Shown: positions 61,090-64,000 of the stretch, one piece after another
How positions within the stretch are numbered: the stretch's first letter is position 1
How the letters are laid out: each line of letters opens with the position of its first letter
Assembly (NCBI GenBank): GCA_016182795.1
Contig: JACPFW010000015.1
Span: 186,001-250,000, forward strand
Origin: Gemmatimonadota bacterium
Lineage (GTDB): Bacteria > Gemmatimonadota > Gemmatimonadetes > Gemmatimonadales > Gemmatimonadaceae
Direction: 5' to 3'
DNA: 64,000 nt
The notes under the pieces: generated by a model
Databases searched by the model: none
The model's input: only the letters and a program-made list of their open reading frames with translations
Told to the model about the DNA's origin: nothing
Position numbers and translations under genes: made by a program

Positions 61090-61596
61090 TCACTGGCTCG
61101 GCGCCGACTGCCCCGGGGGCCGGCGCGGCGGCTGGCTCGGGTTGTCCATGTCGGAGAAGATTAGCCACGGTCCCCCGGTCTGCCGGCGGAGCGTTAGCGT
61201 GAACTTCCCCTGGTCGCCGGTCGCGTCGCCGAAGCCGTAAGCGCCGATGATGTAGCCCACGGTATCCGCAGTCGCGACGGCCAAGGCGCGGAGCCGAAGC
61301 GGTGCCCCGCCCTGCCCGGCATACGCCGCCTCGATCGCCTCCCGGCCGCGGGCCGGCGCCCGCTCGCCCTGGAGCACGAACCCGTCCTCCGCGAACAGCC
61401 GAGCCAGCGCGGCCGCGTCGCCGCGCCGCCAGGCCGCCTCGTAGTCGCGAAGCACCAGGGCCAGCTCTGGTACGAGCGCCACGGACGGCATCTCGGCCGG
61501 CGTCGGCGGCGGCGCGCCCTGCGCGGCGATCCGCCCGGCGAGGGCGGCGGCGGCGAGAGGGGTGGCGAGGGCGATGGCAAGGGCGGTACGGCACAT
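61090..61596 (-). CDS. Exported NTF2/SnoaL-like (DUF4440) protein
   Basis: A 168-residue protein with a signal peptide (about 1-26, ending RIAAQG). The mature part is one NTF2-like cone fold: helix RDYEAAWRRGDAAALARLFA, then strands with EDGFVLQGERAPARGREAI and GKFTLTLRRQTGGPWLIFSD. Families with this fold include ketosteroid isomerases and many proteins without known function; no catalytic residues can be named. Codon use is as GC-rich as the chromosome. It lies 38 bases beyond a candidate attC on the same strand, so it may be the last cassette of the array. Confidence 0.8.
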   Translation of the reverse strand: MCRTALAIALATPLAAAALAGRIAAQGAPPPTPAEMPSVALVPELALVLRDYEAAWRRGDAAALARLFAEDGFVLQGERAPARGREAIEAAYAGQGGAPLRLRALAVATADTVGYIIGAYGFGDATGDQGKFTLTLRRQTGGPWLIFSDMDNPSQPPRRPPGQSAPSQ

Positions 61597-61633
61597 GGGA
61601 ATCGCTGGTTCGTGGTTTGAGAGATTCGTCGCG

Positions 61634-61767
61634 GCCTAACGAAGGGCGTTGTGCTGCGACGCTTCAAATAGACGCGGACGCGGGCGGCCCGCCAGACCAG
61701 TCCGTGCGCAGAGGCGGCCCGTCCGCGACCGCGTCCCTGCATAGCGTTGTCGGTACCAACGTTGGAT
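61634..61767 (-). other. Candidate attC site 1 (weak)
   Basis: On the minus strand it starts with ATCCAAC (61767-61761, fits RYYYAAC) and ends with GTTAGGC (61640-61634, fits GTTRRRY), 134 bases in all. Between them is a central stem with GACGCGG-type arms (GGGCGGCCCGCC and GGCGGCCCGTCC). The arms near the ends are unequal, so the folding is less convincing than for sites 2 and 3. Confidence 0.45.
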
Positions 61768-61787
61768 AGACCGGCGCGGAAGGGCGC

Positions 61788-61874
61788 TCACTTGCTGAAC
61801 TGGCTGATGATGACCGGAATCAGAATCACGATGAGCCAGAAAAGCACGCTCTTCAGCAGCGCGTGCGCGGGCAA
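61788..61874 (-). CDS. Possible small membrane peptide of a cassette
   Basis: A 28-codon frame starting with TTG at 61874. The product starts LPAHALLKSVLFWLIVILIP and ends VIISQFSK: one hydrophobic helix flanked by charged ends. The stop lies 21 bases before the first core word of attC site 1, the position expected for a cassette gene. The frame continues upstream to a stop at 61947 without an ATG, so the gene may be broken or the start longer. Low certainty. Confidence 0.35.
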   Translation of the reverse strand: MPAHALLKSVLFWLIVILIPVIISQFSK

Positions 61875-62142
61875 TGCGCTGGGCCGCGGCCTCGCCCTGT
61901 CAGCAGGGACGGCGTGTTCGACGAGATAGAATGTGCCGGGTGCCCTTCACGCAGCACGCCGCGATCTAGCAGCTCCCGAAAGCGATCCCGCGATAGTCGA
62001 GGAAGGCCGCGGTCGCGAAGAGCGATCGCCGGTGAGGTTGCGCCGCGCTGACGCCTATCGTCACCTAACTCCGCATCACGGTCGGAGGCTGAGGCGTACG
62101 TTCCGGGAATAGCGGCACGGAGCTCTGAGCTTGGATCATTCG

Positions 62143-62238
62143 ACCTAACGCCCACGTTGAGCTTCAACGCAGCGCTACTCAACTCCGAGCTGGCGAGGAG
62201 TCTTGGGCCGCTTTGTCAGCTTCAGCGCCTGGTTGGGG
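62143..62238 (-). other. attC site 2
   Basis: On the minus strand it starts CCCCAAC (62238-62232, one mismatch to RYYYAAC), continues CAGGCGCTGAAGCTGACAAA and ends with GTTAGGT (62149-62143). The two ends pair as CCCAAC/CCTAAC, a five-base spacer, then CTGAAGCT against TTGAGCT, with one extra A on the first arm. Such an extrahelical base on that arm sets attC polarity and agrees with a minus-strand cassette. It lies 16 bases past the stop of the 406-residue gene. Confidence 0.75.
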
Positions 62239-62254
62239 CGGCCGACGCTAGGAG

Positions 62255-63475
62255 CTAGCCCGCTCGCCGAATTGCCGCCACGCTGTCCTGGTACTGCGTG
62301 AACCACTCACCGTACCACTTCGCGTACTGGTCGGCAATCGGATAGCGCCTTTCAATGTCCGTGATGTCATCGACCCAGTAGCGGTCCTGCTTGTACCGGC
62401 CTGAAAGCAGGATTCCAGGATGAGCCCGACCATCGAATACCTGCTCAAAGCTGGTAGTGCTCATGAACAGACCGGAGAGTATATCCCTGAACTCGCGGTT
62501 CACGGACACGAAGAAGTCGTGTATTCCCAATGCCACGTGATGCTCTCCCATCCATTTCCATACGTCTATCGCCTCGCTGACAGTGTGTACCTGCCAGCGA
62601 TGCTGACCAGTGCGCGCCGCAATGCCAAGGAGGTAGCGCTCGGTATCGAGGGCAATCACTAGATCCAGCACCTCCTGCTCCCGAAGTACCGTGACCAACT
62701 GACCGAGCTGTCGGAGAGAGACGTAAGTCACCTCGAGGGGAGTCCCCTCGTCATGACGCAGCCAGGTCAGACTCGCCCCAAATGCGACGTTGACGCGCAC
62801 GAGCGTGGAGTCGGGGCACTCTGAAGCCCCTGACTCGATTTCGAGTAGGGTACGCTCGCTAGCTACGCCAGTAAACTCCAAGAACCGGCTCGTACGCAGG
62901 GCGACAAGCTCCCGAATCTTTGCCACGCGGGGTCCGCAGTCGAACGAATACTCAGAGGCGAAGGCGCCGGGCTGTGCAGGTAGTTTTGACTGATCCACGC
63001 CGTCACCCTGGCGCCCTGGCGACCAGCTGAGGAACTGCCGCTGCAAGTCGTCGTGATTGAGCAATTCCCGGGCGAGGCGATTCAACGAGAAGGGCTCAAG
63101 CGTCCAGCCGTGGTCCTCGCACGCCTTCCGATACTCCTCACGTTCGTGATTGATCGCCGTAGTGTTGCAGAGCACGACTTCGGCGATGCGGTCCTTCACC
63201 TTGCAGTCGTCCTTCGCAAGGCGCTCGATCTCTTTCAGGATCTTCTCCTTCACGCGTTCCTGTTGGGTGGTGTACAAGAACACGACGTATCGGCCATCGG
63301 CTCTCACCACATGCGCGTCCATCGGCCCCGGGCGCGTCTTTCCGCTGGACGTGAGATTCGGTTCGATGCTCGCCCATTCCGCCCGGATGCGTGGCAGGAG
63401 GACCCTGCAAAGGCGCTCGAAAGGCGCGGCATCCATTGCACCGAGGCGGAAACAGAGTTCGTCAAGAAGGTGCAT
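62255..63475 (-). CDS. Cassette-borne protein with PD-(D/E)XK nuclease-like N-terminus
   Basis: A 406-residue protein with no firm family. The N-terminal 170 residues look like a restriction-endonuclease fold: LCFRLGAMDAAPFERLCRVL helix, NLTSSGKTRPGPMDAHVV with a possible catalytic Asp53, then YVVFLYTT, where QYTT or KYTT would carry the second motif, a helix KEKILKEIERLAK and strand AEVVLCNTTAI. The rest (about 180-406) is alpha/beta and unassigned. Codons are less GC-rich than the chromosome. I chose the ATG at 63475; a TTG 21 bases upstream is possible. It sits between two attC sites, the layout of an integron cassette. A defence role is possible. Confidence 0.6.
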   Translation of the reverse strand: MHLLDELCFRLGAMDAAPFERLCRVLLPRIRAEWASIEPNLTSSGKTRPGPMDAHVVRADGRYVVFLYTTQQERVKEKILKEIERLAKDDCKVKDRIAEVVLCNTTAINHEREEYRKACEDHGWTLEPFSLNRLARELLNHDDLQRQFLSWSPGRQGDGVDQSKLPAQPGAFASEYSFDCGPRVAKIRELVALRTSRFLEFTGVASERTLLEIESGASECPDSTLVRVNVAFGASLTWLRHDEGTPLEVTYVSLRQLGQLVTVLREQEVLDLVIALDTERYLLGIAARTGQHRWQVHTVSEAIDVWKWMGEHHVALGIHDFFVSVNREFRDILSGLFMSTTSFEQVFDGRAHPGILLSGRYKQDRYWVDDITDIERRYPIADQYAKWYGEWFTQYQDSVAAIRRAG

Positions 63476-63509
63476 GCTGGTCTGCTGGGTATGCAATGAC
63501 GTGTGTGCC

Positions 63510-63613
63510 GCCCAACGACTCGGCGTTCTGATGCGAACGCTCTAATAGTATGCGGCCGCGTAGCGGCCGCTACCTCAGACATCCCGATTCGACAGCAGCA
63601 GCGCTGGTTAGGC
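63510..63613 (-). other. attC site 3
   Basis: On the minus strand GCCTAAC (63613-63607) and GTTGGGC (63516-63510) match RYYYAAC and GTTRRRY exactly, 104 bases apart. Each is followed by a five-base spacer and a partly complementary inner box (CTGCTGCTGTCGAA with TTCGCATCAGAA). The middle has a strong stem GCGGCCGC-type (GTAGCGGCCGCTACGCGGCC). It starts 7 bases after the stop of the acetyltransferase remnant and ends about 34 bases before the ATG of the next gene, the exact order expected of cassettes. Confidence 0.8.
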
Positions 63614-63620
63614 TCCTCTT

Positions 63621-63881
63621 TCACAGGTCAATGCGGTAATGCAACCCACGCGTCGAACCATGCTGCACGGGTTTTCTGAATTCGTCGTAGAGCACGCCGC
63701 GATTGCTCTCGGTGACTCGCTGCGAGGCGACGTTATCTGGATCCGTGGTGAGCTCGACAAATGGCATCATCAGGGTCTTTGCCTCGGGAAGGATGAGACG
63801 CAGGGCCTCCTTCGCGTAACCTCGCCCTTTTTTCCACGGCACAACGCCATATTCAATCTGTCCGAGGCAATACGGAGGCAG
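63621..63881 (-). pseudogene. Truncated GNAT acetyltransferase
   Basis: The C-terminal half of a GNAT acetyltransferase: GQIEYGVVPWKKGRGYAKEA with the acetyl-CoA loop, a helix with LRLILPEAK, FVELTTDPDNVASQRVTESN and a short end (LHYRIDL). The N-terminal beta-strands and first helices are missing; the frame upstream of about 63881 belongs to other DNA. Broken at the junction with an IS481-type transposase piece. Its attC follows the stop by 7 bases, so it was a cassette gene. Confidence 0.7.
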
Positions 63882-63888
63882 CGACGAT

Positions 63889-63999
63889 GCGGCTGATGCC
63901 ATAGAGCGCGCACAACTCGGTGAACGACACCAAGCGCGCACGCGCATCGCGCACGAACTGCAACCGCTCCGATTTCGCGTCCACGTGCCTCCAAGGCAT
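63889..63999 (-). pseudogene. 5' fragment of an IS481-type transposase
   Basis: Reading from the ATG at 63999, the peptide starts MPWRHVDAKSERLQFVRDAR, then shows a helix-turn-helix with TELCALYGISR. This matches the N-terminus of IS481-family DDE transposases (MPW-----ER--FV-------TELC--YGISR-TGYKW). After GISR (ends 63889) the match stops and GNAT sequence follows in another frame. No DDE domain remains. The insertion or deletion joined the two. Confidence 0.65.
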
Positions 64000-64000
64000 C

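Larger units (their letters stand above)
61597..62254. other. Cassette region without a clear gene
   Basis: This 658-base stretch holds a candidate attC (61634-61767), a possible small membrane ORF (61788-61874), unassigned sequence to about 62142 with one more ACCTAAC core word at 62063, and a good attC (62143-62238). Frames on the minus strand in the middle part are broken by stops. It could be a decayed or non-coding cassette. Confidence 0.6.
61634..63613 (-). mobile_element. Integron gene-cassette array (no integrase seen)
   Basis: Two good attC sites and a weaker one, all in the same orientation and spaced by short single-gene units, form a cassette array on the minus strand. No IntI integrase or attI lies in the window. 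With cassettes read right to left, the attI end would be beyond base 64000. The acetyltransferase remnant at 63621 is the third unit and the NTF2-like gene may be a fourth. Confidence 0.7.

Noticed and set aside
63750-64000. Integron integrase or attI in the window
   Set aside because: The only recombinase-like sequence at the end is the IS481-type helix-turn-helix; no tyrosine recombinase motifs (R-H-R-Y) were found.

Overview
The window is a high-GC, densely coded stretch of a Gram-negative chromosome. Signs of an outer membrane are an Oar-like TonB-dependent receptor, a patatin fused to a C-terminal barrel, a lipoprotein and several signal peptides. The gene set, gene order and an enlarged RpoB fit the Gemmatimonadota or a nearby phylum, but that is an inference and not proven here.

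Layout: 0-7 kb holds two minus-strand blocks (TPR protein, ParA-like ATPase, Ig-like lipoprotein; then GAF protein, ferritin, ligA, V4R protein) with a phosphoribosyltransferase between them. 7-13.6 kb holds pyrimidine phosphorylase, a serine hydrolase, an RsbRD-like protein, an NlpC/P60 peptidase, a dipeptide epimerase and a YIP1-type membrane protein. 13.7-18.2 kb is echA-recF-dciA-gyrB on the minus strand. mtnA, small genes and a divergent CcmF-like protein follow (18.4-21.6 kb). An ABC exporter with an acetyltransferase, a transglutaminase-like protein and a TPR protein lie on the minus strand (21.6-27.4 kb). uvrA, L-serine dehydratase (sdaAB, sdaAA), YbjN, PspA, an AI-2E transporter, an odd ABC ATPase and cysS are on the plus strand (27.5-37.0 kb).

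37.1-50.0 kb is the information-processing core: tRNA-Thr(TGT), Tyr, Gly and Thr(GGT), then rpmG, secE, nusG, rplK, rplA, rplJ, rplL, rpoB and rpoC, with a strong promoter in front and a strong intrinsic terminator behind. 50.2-59.6 kb encodes a phosphodiester glycosidase-like protein, the TonB-dependent receptor, an Atg22/UMF1-type transporter, the patatin-barrel protein and a PlsB-like acyltransferase.

From about 59.6 kb to the end the character changes. There is an IS110-family transposase with a possible bridge-RNA region, then a minus-oriented row of integron cassettes with two good attC sites and a third weaker one. The cassettes carry a nuclease-like protein of unknown function, a broken GNAT acetyltransferase and the 5' piece of an IS481-type transposase. 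No integron integrase is present. If one exists, the cassette orientation puts it beyond the right edge.

A second layer of structure is a set of degenerate, hairpin-forming intergenic repeats of three sequence types, found at no fewer than ten gene boundaries. They often touch intrinsic terminators or convergent gene ends. They and the cassette array are the least explained parts of the window.
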